DNA of 11,652 nucleotides from CAYLLT01 sp964591605 (GCA_964591605.1 CAZQEN010000254.1:1-11652); one strand, 5' to 3'; shown: positions 5,366-11,652, counted from the first letter of the stretch. Made by a program: numbers and translations. The notes: generated by a model not told the origin, from the sequence alone.

Positions 5366-7878
5366 CCGATTCGTTCCCATGCCGCCGGATCGAGATTGAC
5401 GAACGAGATTTCACAATTCCCCTGCTCGGGCACCCGGATGTGCGCGACACCATCCTCGCCCGTGACGCCTGACAGTTTCTCACCCTGCGGTCCAAGCAGT
5501 TCGATGACTTCTCCGACGACGGGCTGGCCCTCTTCATCCACCATCTCGATCTCGATCCACGAGGGTTTGGACTCGTGCCCCTTCACATCCGGCGGAACCT
5601 CGGAAAGGCCCAGGGTCTCGCCACCTGTGTAGGTCACGTCCTTTCCGGGTTTGACGGTGTCCGCCAGGAGCGGTTCCTGAGGCGCCGCAATCGCGATGGC
5701 CGACCCGATGCCCGGACTGCCCCCACTGTTGACCTTGACCTTGGTACCCAGAATTGTCACGCCGTCTGCATCGATCTTGACGAAGTTGCCGCCCACCTTG
5801 AGCGTGATCTCCGATCCGGCCTCGATCACAATCTTCTTGCCGGCATGGAGGTAATACGCGCCGACCTGCTCGCTGTGGTTGCCTTTGATTTCCTCGCCGA
5901 GGTCTCCTTTCACTTCGAGCAGTTGTTTTCCGCCGATCCTCTCGATCAGGTCAAGCTTCACTTCGCTGTGGCGCGACTTCTTGACCAGCTCATACTTGTG
6001 CTCCCTGACGGTCAGGTGATCGTCATGGTCGATGCTCTCGACCCGGTCGTTGTTGACACGAACGTGCAGATCCTTCTGTGCGTAAAGAAGGATCTGTTCC
6101 TTGTCTTTGAGGTCCTCGAAACGGATCTCGTTGGTTCCTCCGCCGCCTTTGGTGCTGTGGGTCTTGATGACGCTCTTGGTCTTCTCGTCAGGCAGCGTGT
6201 AGGGTGGCATCTGGTCGGCGTTGTAAACGCGGCCGGTGATCATCGGCCGATCGGGATCGCCCTCGAGAAAATCGACGATCACTTCCTGCCCGACGCGAGG
6301 AATGAACATGATCCCGTACTGTCCGCCAGCCAGGCCCTGGCTCACGCGGATCCAGCACGACGACTTATCGTCGAACTTGCCTTCGCGGTCCCAGTTGAAC
6401 TGAACCTTGACCCGCCCGTATTTGTCCGTGTGGATCTCCTCTCCCTTGGGGCCGACCACGCGGGCCGTCTGAGAACCGCGCATCACCGGCCAGGGCGTCA
6501 CGCGAGGCGGACGATAGGCGAGCCTGGAGGGAATGCACTCGAACCGGCACTCGTATTCCGAGGCATCTTCGTCGATCGAGGTGCCGTCTGACGGATCTTC
6601 GAGCAGGTTCGCCACGGAGAGCACGGCCGAAGGATCCGAGCCCAGCGCGCTCGCGACCGTCGACAGATCCTTCGACACTTGCCCGGCGTGAAAGACCCAT
6701 TTCGAAAGCGCGCGGTGTGCGGTCGGATCCCCGCGCCGCAGGCGGGATGCGATCTGCAGAAGCCCCTCGGCCAGCTCGCGGATCATCATGTTATCGTTCT
6801 GGCGGGCCGCGATCAGCGACTGGTGCACCCGGGCGTCGAGCAGACTGTGCCGGCCGTTGCTTCCGGTCGTTGTTCTCGTCGTCGATTGCCGGCCTTGATG
6901 CACCAGGCTGGTGATCAGGTACTTGTCGCTGCAGGCGTCGGACGGGTGGTGGGTGAGCTCAAACGTACAGGCCGGCGCGAGGCGTGGACTGTTGCTCTGG
7001 CCAACCCCCAGGGTCCGGCCCGCCTCAAACTCCTCGGCGCGGAGCCTGGCCAACTCACCGCCGGCGTCCTGCTGCAGGTATTCGCCCGGGTAATCGCTGA
7101 ATTCCAGACCTGCGTCGCGCTGGCAGTCACTCTTGACCTCAAGGTCCAACGGCGGGTTCTCGAAATTGAAATCCCGCAGCACAACGGCGCCGGGACGCAC
7201 CGAGCAACTGCGGCGGAACCGGAACACGTGCTCTTCCTCGACGTTGAGCCCCGTGGGCGGCTGATAACGCAGCTTGGCATCACCCTCGAGTGCCTTGTAG
7301 CCCGAAACCGAGTCGGCCGCCGCAAAAACGTGCCCGTCCTGGGTCTGCTCGAAGAACCACCAAATTCCCTCTTCCTCCATAAGGCGGCAGATGAAGTTGT
7401 AGTCGGTCTCGCGATACTGGACGCAGTACTCACGCGGTTCGTGCTTGCCCTGGAAGGGTCCGATCCGCACGCGGTTACCGCTCAAACCCGACTTCTCAAG
7501 TACCGCCGCGATGATCTCGGGGACCGTTTTGTTCTGGAATATCCGGGAGCCGTACTTGTGAGTGAGGAGCCACACCGCCGGGACAAGCTCGGCCCGATAG
7601 GAGGACTGCCCCACGGTCTCATTCGTGTGCTCAAACCGGCTGATGATTCCATGAAACCAGCGCGCCCCATTCGCCGTGTTGATGCTCAAAACCGCCGACT
7701 TTCCCACGAATGATTCGAAATCGACTTTCTCGTCGGTGCAGACCAGATCGATCTCGAAGCGATAGAGCTGGCAGAGCCCGTCGGTGCCGCGGAAGCGGAC
7801 AACCAGGAATTGACTGACCTCGCCTCCCAGGATCTGGAAGGCATGCTGCGCAGCGCTCATATCCCGAAGAATGGCCAA
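5362..7878 (-). CDS. vgrG: Type VI secretion tip protein VgrG with internal insertion and C-terminal beta-domain extension
   Basis: 838 residues. VgrG trimers form the puncturing spike at the end of the Hcp tube and carry effectors. The gp27-like base domain spans about 12-331 (FRGTDGLCQLYRFEIDL, YRETDYNFICRLMEEEGIWWFFE). The gp5 OB fold lies at about 460-560 (TDKYGRVKVQFNWDREGKFDD, SCWIRVSQGLAG, PRVGQEVIVDFLEGDPDRP). Needle-like beta repeats run from about 575 to 718 (EIRFEDLKDKEQILLYAQKDL to VTILGTKVKVNSGG). Two departures from a plain VgrG are visible. One is about 105 extra residues (332-438) between LITSLVHQGR and FECIPSRLAYRPP. The other is a C-terminal tail (about 771-838) with a transthyretin/Ig-like pattern resembling the central domain of the LysM neighbours. 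The TTG start at 7878 has GGAG 9 bases upstream; an ATG at 7860 is the alternative. It heads the operon and overlaps LysM protein 1 by 4 bases. No PAAR gene is in the window. Confidence 0.95.
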   Translation of the reverse strand: MAILRDMSAAQHAFQILGGEVSQFLVVRFRGTDGLCQLYRFEIDLVCTDEKVDFESFVGKSAVLSINTANGARWFHGIISRFEHTNETVGQSSYRAELVPAVWLLTHKYGSRIFQNKTVPEIIAAVLEKSGLSGNRVRIGPFQGKHEPREYCVQYRETDYNFICRLMEEEGIWWFFEQTQDGHVFAAADSVSGYKALEGDAKLRYQPPTGLNVEEEHVFRFRRSCSVRPGAVVLRDFNFENPPLDLEVKSDCQRDAGLEFSDYPGEYLQQDAGGELARLRAEEFEAGRTLGVGQSNSPRLAPACTFELTHHPSDACSDKYLITSLVHQGRQSTTRTTTGSNGRHSLLDARVHQSLIAARQNDNMMIRELAEGLLQIASRLRRGDPTAHRALSKWVFHAGQVSKDLSTVASALGSDPSAVLSVANLLEDPSDGTSIDEDASEYECRFECIPSRLAYRPPRVTPWPVMRGSQTARVVGPKGEEIHTDKYGRVKVQFNWDREGKFDDKSSCWIRVSQGLAGGQYGIMFIPRVGQEVIVDFLEGDPDRPMITGRVYNADQMPPYTLPDEKTKSVIKTHSTKGGGGTNEIRFEDLKDKEQILLYAQKDLHVRVNNDRVESIDHDDHLTVREHKYELVKKSRHSEVKLDLIERIGGKQLLEVKGDLGEEIKGNHSEQVGAYYLHAGKKIVIEAGSEITLKVGGNFVKIDADGVTILGTKVKVNSGGSPGIGSAIAIAAPQEPLLADTVKPGKDVTYTGGETLGLSEVPPDVKGHESKPSWIEIEMVDEEGQPVVGEVIELLGPQGEKLSGVTGEDGVAHIRVPEQGNCEISFVNLDPAAWERIG

Positions 7879-7965
7879 GCCCTGCTACTCCGCGGCCGCA
7901 CGTTCGGATCACGCAAGCGTTCTTGGTTGGCCCCCGTTCGATATGGTTGGGGGGTATCCGGCCCA

Positions 7966-7984
7966 ATGCATATAAATAGCCCAA
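7966..7984 (-). promoter_or_regulatory. Weak candidate promoter upstream of vgrG (sigma-54-like or AT-rich -10)
   Basis: The minus strand reads TTGGGCTATTTATATGCAT, the only AT-rich patch in the leader, about 90 bases before the vgrG start. It has a GG-N10-GC spacing as in -24/-12 sigma-54 promoters, with matching C and T at two flanking positions, but misses other consensus bases. Some type VI vgrG/hcp operons use sigma-54. TATTTAT could equally be a sigma-70 -10 box without a clear -35. This is a suggestion only. Confidence 0.2.
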
Positions 7985-8153
7985 AAGCCGCTCGGAGTCC
8001 ACGCTTGGTGCGTTCAAATCCGGGCCCGGTCACTCAGCTTCTGGCGATTGAGGGTGAGAGACGCCGAAACAGACGAGAGCTCGAAGGACGGCTTGACGAG
8101 GACTTAAGCCCTGCGTTCACAAATGCTTAGCACGCATAGACGGCGTCAGACAG

Positions 8154-8345
8154 GTAGGGTCCGCTCCGCGGACGCAACGCCCGGTGTGATGCCGACGTTT
8201 TGTCCGCACAGACACGTAGGGTCCGCTCCGCGGACGCAACGCCCGGTGTGATGCCGACGTTTCGTCCGCACAGACACGTAGGGTCCGCTCCGCGGACGCG
8301 ACGCCCGGTGTGATGCCGACGTTTTGTCCGCACAGCGGACCCTAC
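8154..8345. repeat. Palindromic repeat array, three units of 62-base period with inverted terminal 12-mers
   Basis: Near-identical units begin with GTAGGG at 8154, 8216 and 8278 (period exactly 62). Each contains the perfect stem-loop GTCCGCTCCGCGGAC (6-bp stem, 3-base loop; first copy 8159-8173), then CGCCCGGTGTGATGCCGACG and a GTCCGCACAG segment. Only a few positions differ between copies. The array opens with GTAGGGTCCGCT (8154-8165) and closes with its exact inverse, AGCGGACCCTAC (8334-8345), so the whole block has inverted ends and can also fold as a large structure. It is a REP- or MITE-like intergenic element. The units are contiguous without unique spacers, so it is not CRISPR. Confidence 0.9.
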
Positions 8346-8378
8346 GGAGCTTCAGAACATAACCCGTGCTGCCGCAGG

Positions 8379-8396
8379 GAGTTTCAGCCGAAACTC
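8379..8396. repeat. Short perfect stem-loop in the pilT-like gene leader
   Basis: GAGTTTC (8379-8385) and GAAACTC (8390-8396) form a 7-bp perfect stem with an AGCC loop. No T-tract follows, so it is not a standard terminator. It could be an operator, an RNA structure or chance. Confidence 0.4.
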
Positions 8397-8573
8397 GCGC
8401 TTGGCGAGGACGGCCGCCCGAAAAAACAAAGCCACCAACCCAACCCGGTCAGGTGAAGGCGCGTCGAGCCCATTCGCGAAAGTCGGTTCCACCGCCACGA
8501 CCCCCACGAAACAAACGCCCCGTCCATTCGTCCTTATTGATGAGCAGATCGCAGTGCGCCCGTCGCGACCCCT

Positions 8574-8577
8574 GGAG
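8574..8577 (+). promoter_or_regulatory. Ribosome binding site deciding the pilT-like start
   Basis: GGAG lies 10 bases before the ATG at 8588. Together with the low-complexity translation upstream, it favours this start over the in-frame ATG at 8366. Confidence 0.5.
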
Positions 8578-8587
8578 TTTCGTTGCC

Positions 8588-9820
8588 ATGGCCGACCAGC
8601 CCCTGCCCCTGATGGACGCCCCGCTGGTCTCGGAACCTGAGCCGGAGCCGGTCGCCCCCCCGCCCCCGCCGGCCCCTCCGGCGCCGATCGAGAGCCCGGC
8701 GATGCCATCGCCGGCGCATCTCACGATTGAACGGCTGCTGGAAATGGCCGTTCACCATGAGGCGACCGATCTGCACCTGGTGGTCGGCTACCCCCCTACC
8801 TACCGGATTCACGGCGACCTGCGGCCGCTCAAGTCGGCCCCGCTGGAGCCCCAGGACGTGCGGCGGCTGGCTCATGAGATGAACGAGCCGCAGGTCATCG
8901 AGAATCTGGAGCGCGGCACGGCCCTGGACTTCTCCCACGTCTACGCGGGGCGCGAAGAGAAGCGCCGGTGCCGCGGCAACATCGCTCACGAGGTCAAGGG
9001 CATGGCCATCTCCATCCGGCTGCTGCCCTTCCGGATCCCCAGCCTCGAAGAGATCGGCCTCTCGATGGGCGCCCGCGAGCTGATCAAAAAAACCGAAGGC
9101 CTGATCATCGTCGCCGGGCCCACCGGCTCGGGCAAAAGCACCACCATGGCCTCGATGCTCGCCGACATCGCGGTCAAAGACGCCCTCAAGATCGTGACCA
9201 TCGAGCAGCCCATCGAATACTACTTCAACAACGAGTCCATCCCGCACTCGCGCTCGATCTTCACGCAGATCGAGGTGCCGCGGCACGTCAGCAGCTTCGG
9301 CGAGGCCCTGCACAACAGCCTGCGCCAGGACCCGGACGTCATCATGATCGGCGAGGCCCGCGAGTTCGAGACCATCAAGGCGGCCGTCGACGCCGCGAAC
9401 ACCGGCCACCTGGTGTTCGTCACGCTCCACACCAAGACCGCCGCCGACAGCATCGACCGCGTCGTCAACCTCTGCCCCGAAGACCAGCAGCGCGAGTTCC
9501 GCATCACGCTCAGCTCGACGCTGCTCGGAGTGATTTCCCAGCGATTACTGCCGAGGATCGACAAGGGCCTGGTCATGGCCCACGAGCTCATGCTCAACAA
9601 CGGCAAAGTCCAGGAATGCATCTACCGCGGCGACGTGAAGGGGCTCTCGGCCCTGGTCGCCGGCGGCAGCATCCTGGGCATGGAATCGCTGGACGAATAC
9701 CTCTACCGGCTGATCAAGCAGAAGATGGTGAGTGCCGAAGAGGCCCTGCGCGTCGCCCAGAACAGCGAGGCCCTCAAGCGCCGGCTCAGCGGCTATCGTC
9801 AACTCGGACACAGCACCTGA
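8588..9820 (+). CDS. pilT: PilT-family ATPase (type IV pilus retraction / twitching motility type)
   Basis: 410 residues. PilT-type hexameric secretion ATPases sit at the cytoplasmic face of the inner membrane and power pilus depolymerisation. A Pro/Glu-rich leader (about 15-42) precedes the N-terminal domain (MAVHHEATDLHLVVGYPPTYRIHGDL, where TDLHL is the PilT signature), then Walker A GPTGSGKS (177-184), the Asp-box segment VTIEQPIEYYF (203-213), the Walker B region DPDVIMIGEARE (248-259) and the His box TGHLVFVTLHT (272-282). The C-terminal domain keeps the GMESLDEYLYRLIKQKMVSAEEAL pattern. Two motifs differ from canonical PilT. The usual EDPIE reads EQPIE, and AIRNLIRE is not recognisable (the region reads KVQECIYRGD). 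It could therefore be a PilT paralogue such as PilU or a divergent retraction ATPase, so the symbol is family-level. No pilus genes are adjacent. Repeat arrays flank it on both sides. Confidence 0.93.
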   Translation: MADQPLPLMDAPLVSEPEPEPVAPPPPPAPPAPIESPAMPSPAHLTIERLLEMAVHHEATDLHLVVGYPPTYRIHGDLRPLKSAPLEPQDVRRLAHEMNEPQVIENLERGTALDFSHVYAGREEKRRCRGNIAHEVKGMAISIRLLPFRIPSLEEIGLSMGARELIKKTEGLIIVAGPTGSGKSTTMASMLADIAVKDALKIVTIEQPIEYYFNNESIPHSRSIFTQIEVPRHVSSFGEALHNSLRQDPDVIMIGEAREFETIKAAVDAANTGHLVFVTLHTKTAADSIDRVVNLCPEDQQREFRITLSSTLLGVISQRLLPRIDKGLVMAHELMLNNGKVQECIYRGDVKGLSALVAGGSILGMESLDEYLYRLIKQKMVSAEEALRVAQNSEALKRRLSGYRQLGHST

Positions 9821-9950
9821 GACACGTAGGGTCCGCTCCGCGGACGCAAGACACGTAGGGTCCGCTCCGCGGACGCAAGACAGGTAGGGTCCGCTCCGCG
9901 GACGCAGCAGCCTGTCTGATGCCGACGTTCCGTCCGCACAGCGGCCCCTG
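9821..9950. repeat. Second palindromic repeat array, three units of 29-base period, between convergent genes
   Basis: Units GACA(C/G)GTAGGG plus the palindrome GTCCGCTCCGCGGAC start at 9821, 9850 and 9879. A tail, GATGCCGACGTTCCGTCCGC, with an imperfect closing inverse (AGCGGCCCCTGCGG) matches the longer unit of the array at 8154-8345. The array begins immediately after the pilT-like TGA and ends 11 bases before the stop of the opposite-strand gene. The hairpins could end transcription from both sides, but there is no T-tract. The short period looks like an internal deletion of the 62-base unit with amplification of the palindrome core. Confidence 0.9.
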
Positions 9951-9960
9951 CGGGTCGGAA

Positions 9961-10449
9961 TCAAACGACGATCCGTTCCCGGCACGACGGGCACTTGGCG
10001 GTGTCGCCGGGTTTGTACTTGGAGGTCTCGGGGATGCGGATCTTCTTACCGCACTGGCCGCAGACGACGCGACGGCCGGAGGTGCCCGAAACCCCGGACG
10101 ACGGCTCGAATGCAAGCTTCGCCGGATCGGTCGCGTTCGGGGCCGTCTCGCGCAGGGCGCTGGCAATGACGCTCTCGAACTCGTCCGGCGAGAGGCTCGA
10201 CATCGTGCTCGCCGCCGCCCGCTGGCTGCTCAGCGCCATATCGCGAAGCAGGCAGAGCGCCTCGGCCGCCGCAAAGTGCAGCAGCGCGGCGAACACCCCC
10301 CCCGCCACGATGAACAGGCCCGTCAGGGAGGCGGATGACTGGAAGTACGAGACCGCCGCCACGACGGCCAGCACCAGCGGGACGGCACCGGTGAGTCGAA
10401 GCGTCGTGGCGATGATGGCGGAAGCGGAGTAACGCGGCAGGGCATCCAT
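9961..10449 (-). CDS. Small two-helix membrane protein with C-terminal zinc ribbon
   Basis: 162 residues; family not recognised. Two hydrophobic helices (about 18-36 and 42-68; LTGAVPLVLAVVAAVSYF, LTGLFIVAGGVFAALLHFAA) are followed by a Ser/Ala-rich linker. The C-terminus carries two CxxC knuckles (C130/C133 and C153/C156; VVCGQCGKKIRIPE and KCPSCRERIVV), a compact zinc ribbon of the kind common in high-GC environmental bacteria. The ribbon probably faces the cytoplasm. The ATG at 10449 has AGGAG 8 bases upstream. A much longer open frame extends back to 11637, but it crosses a repeat region and the opposite frame of the hydrolase gene, so I reject it. The gene is convergent with the pilT-like gene across a repeat array. 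Its function is unknown; a membrane-tethered regulatory or scaffold protein is possible. Confidence 0.78.
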   Translation of the reverse strand: MDALPRYSASAIIATTLRLTGAVPLVLAVVAAVSYFQSSASLTGLFIVAGGVFAALLHFAAAEALCLLRDMALSSQRAAASTMSSLSPDEFESVIASALRETAPNATDPAKLAFEPSSGVSGTSGRRVVCGQCGKKIRIPETSKYKPGDTAKCPSCRERIVV

Positions 10450-10457
10450 GCCTTGGG

Positions 10458-10462
10458 CTCCT
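10458..10462 (-). promoter_or_regulatory. Ribosome binding site of the zinc-ribbon membrane protein
   Basis: AGGAG lies 8 bases before the ATG at 10449. It fixes this start within a much longer open frame. Confidence 0.6.
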
Positions 10463-10561
10463 GAAATGATCGTGCACAGTATGCCGTGCGACCCGATTCC
10501 GTGCAATCCCCAACCGGCCGTTTTCCACATGAGGGGTGCGCGCGGTTTTCGGGCAGGCCTT

Positions 10562-10652
10562 TGGGTAGGTCCCTTCTGGGTAGGTCCCTTCTGGGTAGGT
10601 CCCTTCTGCCGGAAGGGACCTTTGCGTAGGTCCCTTCTGCCGGAAGGGACCT
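10562..10652. repeat. 15-base direct repeats (x3) leading into two perfect 10-bp hairpins
   Basis: TGGGTAGGTCCCTTC occurs three times head to tail (10562-10576, 10577-10591, 10592-10606). The last copy runs into a perfect inverted repeat, AGGTCCCTTC (10597-10606), loop TGCCG, GAAGGGACCT (10612-10621). An identical hairpin follows at 10628-10652, 31 bases on. Further single arms (GGAAGGGACC) lie at about 10702-10711. All arms are interchangeable, so several alternative folds exist. It is unrelated in sequence to the palindromes flanking the pilT-like gene. Confidence 0.9.
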
Positions 10653-10853
10653 TTGAGTCGGCCCTTTCTGTTCGCCACGGCGAATCTCGCCTTCGGCGGA
10701 CCGGAAGGGACCTCGAGCCGGGACGAACCGACCCAACCAAGTTCTCGCCCAGCCAAGGTCGTCGCCCCGGGGGGCAGAGGGGACCGATTCTTGCACGCCA
10801 GAAAGAGTCTGCCAGACCCCGTCCCGCAGTCGGGGCGAGCGCCCTGCCGCTCC

Positions 10854-11651
10854 TCACGACGGGGCAGGCGACGTGGCGGTCGCGGGACGCCAGGCCAGCC
10901 GATAAACCTGGATGCCCTTGAGGCTGGGCATGAGGCACGCGAGGTACCACTGGCCGTCGTGATGGATGATCTCCGGCGCGGCCACCGGGAGTTCGGCGAT
11001 GAAGAACTCGTCGGTGTCGACGCCGAAATTCATCGGATCGGGCGAGCGATAGACGCTGGTCAGGGCGTCCTGGCCGTAACGCTGCGTGCGGAAGAGGTAA
11101 AAGTAGCCGTCGAGATCCACGACGAAGGGGCACTCCGCCGACCACGGGCCGCTGCCCGTTCGCCCGCCGCGGGCGACGATGGTCGAGTCGCTCCAGGTCA
11201 GGAGGTCCCTCGATGTGCGGCAATAATCGGCGCCGACGCGCCCGGGGGCGGCGGTGTAGTAGCAGTGCCACGTGTTGCCGATGCGCAGCACGATCGGGTC
11301 GCGCGTGTTGGCATCGGGGCCTTCGGAGAAGCGGCCGGCCTTGCCGTCCACGAGCACGCGCTCGAAGGTCTTGCTGTCGGGGCTGCGGGCCAGGCAGATG
11401 TGGACCCAGTCGCCGTAGACCATGCGGAACTGCTCGGCCGGCCGGCCGGTGCTGTCGAGGGTGAACACATGCGGCGCCTGCAGGCCGCCGGGAGTCTCGC
11501 CATACTTTTTGTCGGCCTGCATGACGATGCCCATCGGCCGCCAGTCGCGATCCGTGAGGCGCCGGCCCTCCCAGCGGTACAGCAGCCGCGTCTTGCCGCC
11601 GCAATCCGTCCCGCGGATGCACGACCAGAGCTGCCACGTGCCGTCGGCCGC
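10854..11651 (-). CDS. GH43-like beta-propeller glycoside hydrolase (partial, N-terminus beyond the right edge)
   Basis: 265 residues are visible and the frame stays open to the window edge, so the start is missing. The pattern is that of a five-bladed propeller hydrolase related to GH43/GH32. Visible segments are GTWQLWSCIRGT near the edge, QAPHVFTLDS, YGDWVHICLARSPDSKTF, DANTRDPIVLRIGNTWHCYY (with the RDP motif that carries a catalytic Asp in GH43), WSAECPFVVDLDGYFYLFRT (with an acidic residue that could be the acid catalyst) and VAAPEIIHHDGQWYLACLMP. Such proteins act on plant or algal polysaccharides and are often secreted, but the N-terminus that would show a signal peptide is absent. 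An internal ATG at 11534 is not the start, because the sequence upstream still reads as the same protein. Assignment to GH43 is from motifs, so the substrate is unknown. It stands apart from the VgrG island. Confidence 0.8.
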   Translation of the reverse strand, partial: AADGTWQLWSCIRGTDCGGKTRLLYRWEGRRLTDRDWRPMGIVMQADKKYGETPGGLQAPHVFTLDSTGRPAEQFRMVYGDWVHICLARSPDSKTFERVLVDGKAGRFSEGPDANTRDPIVLRIGNTWHCYYTAAPGRVGADYCRTSRDLLTWSDSTIVARGGRTGSGPWSAECPFVVDLDGYFYLFRTQRYGQDALTSVYRSPDPMNFGVDTDEFFIAELPVAAPEIIHHDGQWYLACLMPSLKGIQVYRLAWRPATATSPAPS

Positions 11652-11652
11652 C

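Larger units (their letters stand above)
7879..8587. other. Gene-free divergent intergenic region between vgrG and the pilT-like gene
   Basis: These 709 bases separate divergently transcribed genes. They hold the vgrG leader with GGAG at 7888-7891, the weak promoter candidate at 7966-7984, a palindromic repeat array (8154-8345), a short stem-loop (8379-8396) and the pilT-like ribosome site. The open frame running into pilT from 8366 translates to low-complexity Arg/Pro/Lys-rich sequence and is not convincing protein. The stretch 7985-8150 shows no feature I can name. Confidence 0.6.
10450..10853. other. Gene-free intergenic region with hairpin repeats
   Basis: These 404 bases lie between the zinc-ribbon protein start and the hydrolase stop, both on the minus strand. 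They contain the zinc-ribbon ribosome site, a hairpin/direct-repeat cluster at 10562-10652 with degenerate copies of GGAAGGGACC to about 10713, and a GC-rich inverted pair, CCCCG/CGGGG (about 10817-10835), that might form a weak hairpin downstream of the hydrolase gene. The translation in the long minus-strand frame here is a repeat artefact (KGPTQ units). Confidence 0.65.

Noticed and set aside
6679..7713. Long plus-strand open frames opposite vgrG (also 5575-6591)
   Set aside because: These are antisense shadows of a GC-rich gene. They show no recognisable domain, while the minus strand encodes an unmistakable VgrG.
7995..8035. tRNA or tRNA 3' remnant (GTTCAAATCC at 8012-8021 resembles a T-loop)
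   Set aside because: The flanking bases do not form a T-stem, and no acceptor, D or anticodon arms are found upstream. No attachment-site duplication was seen.
8154..8345. CRISPR array
   Set aside because: Units are contiguous and nearly identical throughout, with no unique spacers and no cas genes nearby. The same holds for 9821-9950 and 10562-10652.
8366..8587. N-terminal extension of the pilT-like protein by 74 residues
   Set aside because: The translation is low-complexity Arg/Pro/Lys sequence. The ATG at 8588 has a GGAG site, and PilT proteins begin close to the TDLHL region.
8968..9858. 296-residue plus-strand frame within pilT
   Set aside because: It is an Arg/His/Gln/Pro-rich shifted-frame translation of the ATPase gene and ends in the repeat array.
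9821..9960. Intrinsic terminator between convergent genes
   Set aside because: Hairpins are present, but no T-tract follows on either strand, so I list it only as a repeat array.
9961..11637. A single 558-residue minus-strand protein
   Set aside because: Its N-terminal part lies over the GH43-like gene in a different frame and reads as Arg/Pro/Ala-rich shadow, and its middle translates the hairpin repeats. Only the part from the ATG at 10449, with a good ribosome site, looks like protein.

Overview
The window is high-GC, tightly packed bacterial DNA that probably comes from a scaffolded environmental genome, since it has a run of 10 N at 3950-3959. The content suggests a Gram-negative bacterium, most likely a planctomycete or something similar. 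It has a VgrG spike gene, VgrG-linked LysM/peptidoglycan-binding proteins, a PilT-type ATPase, a GH43-like secreted-hydrolase-type protein and palindromic intergenic repeats. The taxon is inferred from gene content and was not tested.

The left two-thirds (1-7878) reads as one minus-strand operon, transcribed right to left. The order is vgrG (5362-7878), LysM protein 1 (4541-5365), a His/Cys caspase-like protein A (3073-4407), LysM protein 2 (2277-3035), a second His/Cys protein B (1304-2158), a beta-propeller-like protein (282-1292) and the start of LysM protein 3 (1-215, cut by the window edge). Spacings are short: a 4-base stop/start overlap, then 133, 37, 118, 11 and 66 bases. The repeating pattern is a LysM/beta-sandwich/peptidoglycan-binding protein followed by a candidate effector. 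I read it as a type VI secretion (or related contractile injection) cargo island. VgrG is the spike, the LysM proteins are likely spike-associated carriers or adaptors, and the His/Cys proteins are candidate effectors. None of these genes has a Sec signal peptide. Only VgrG, the LysM proteins and the domain layout are recognised. The effector role and the protease-like fold are inference.

The stretch 7879-8587 has no gene. It holds a weak candidate promoter for vgrG, a three-copy 62-base palindromic repeat array with inverted ends, and a small stem-loop. A plus-strand pilT-like ATPase follows (8588-9820). One base after its stop begins a second array of the same palindrome, now with a 29-base period, so the repeat family brackets this gene.

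The right end is minus-strand again. It has a small two-helix membrane protein with a C-terminal zinc ribbon (9961-10449), a 404-base gene-free stretch with a different repeat (15-base direct repeats and two perfect 10-bp hairpins), and the C-terminal part of a GH43-like beta-propeller hydrolase (10854-11651, start outside the window). These right-hand genes show no functional link to the VgrG island.
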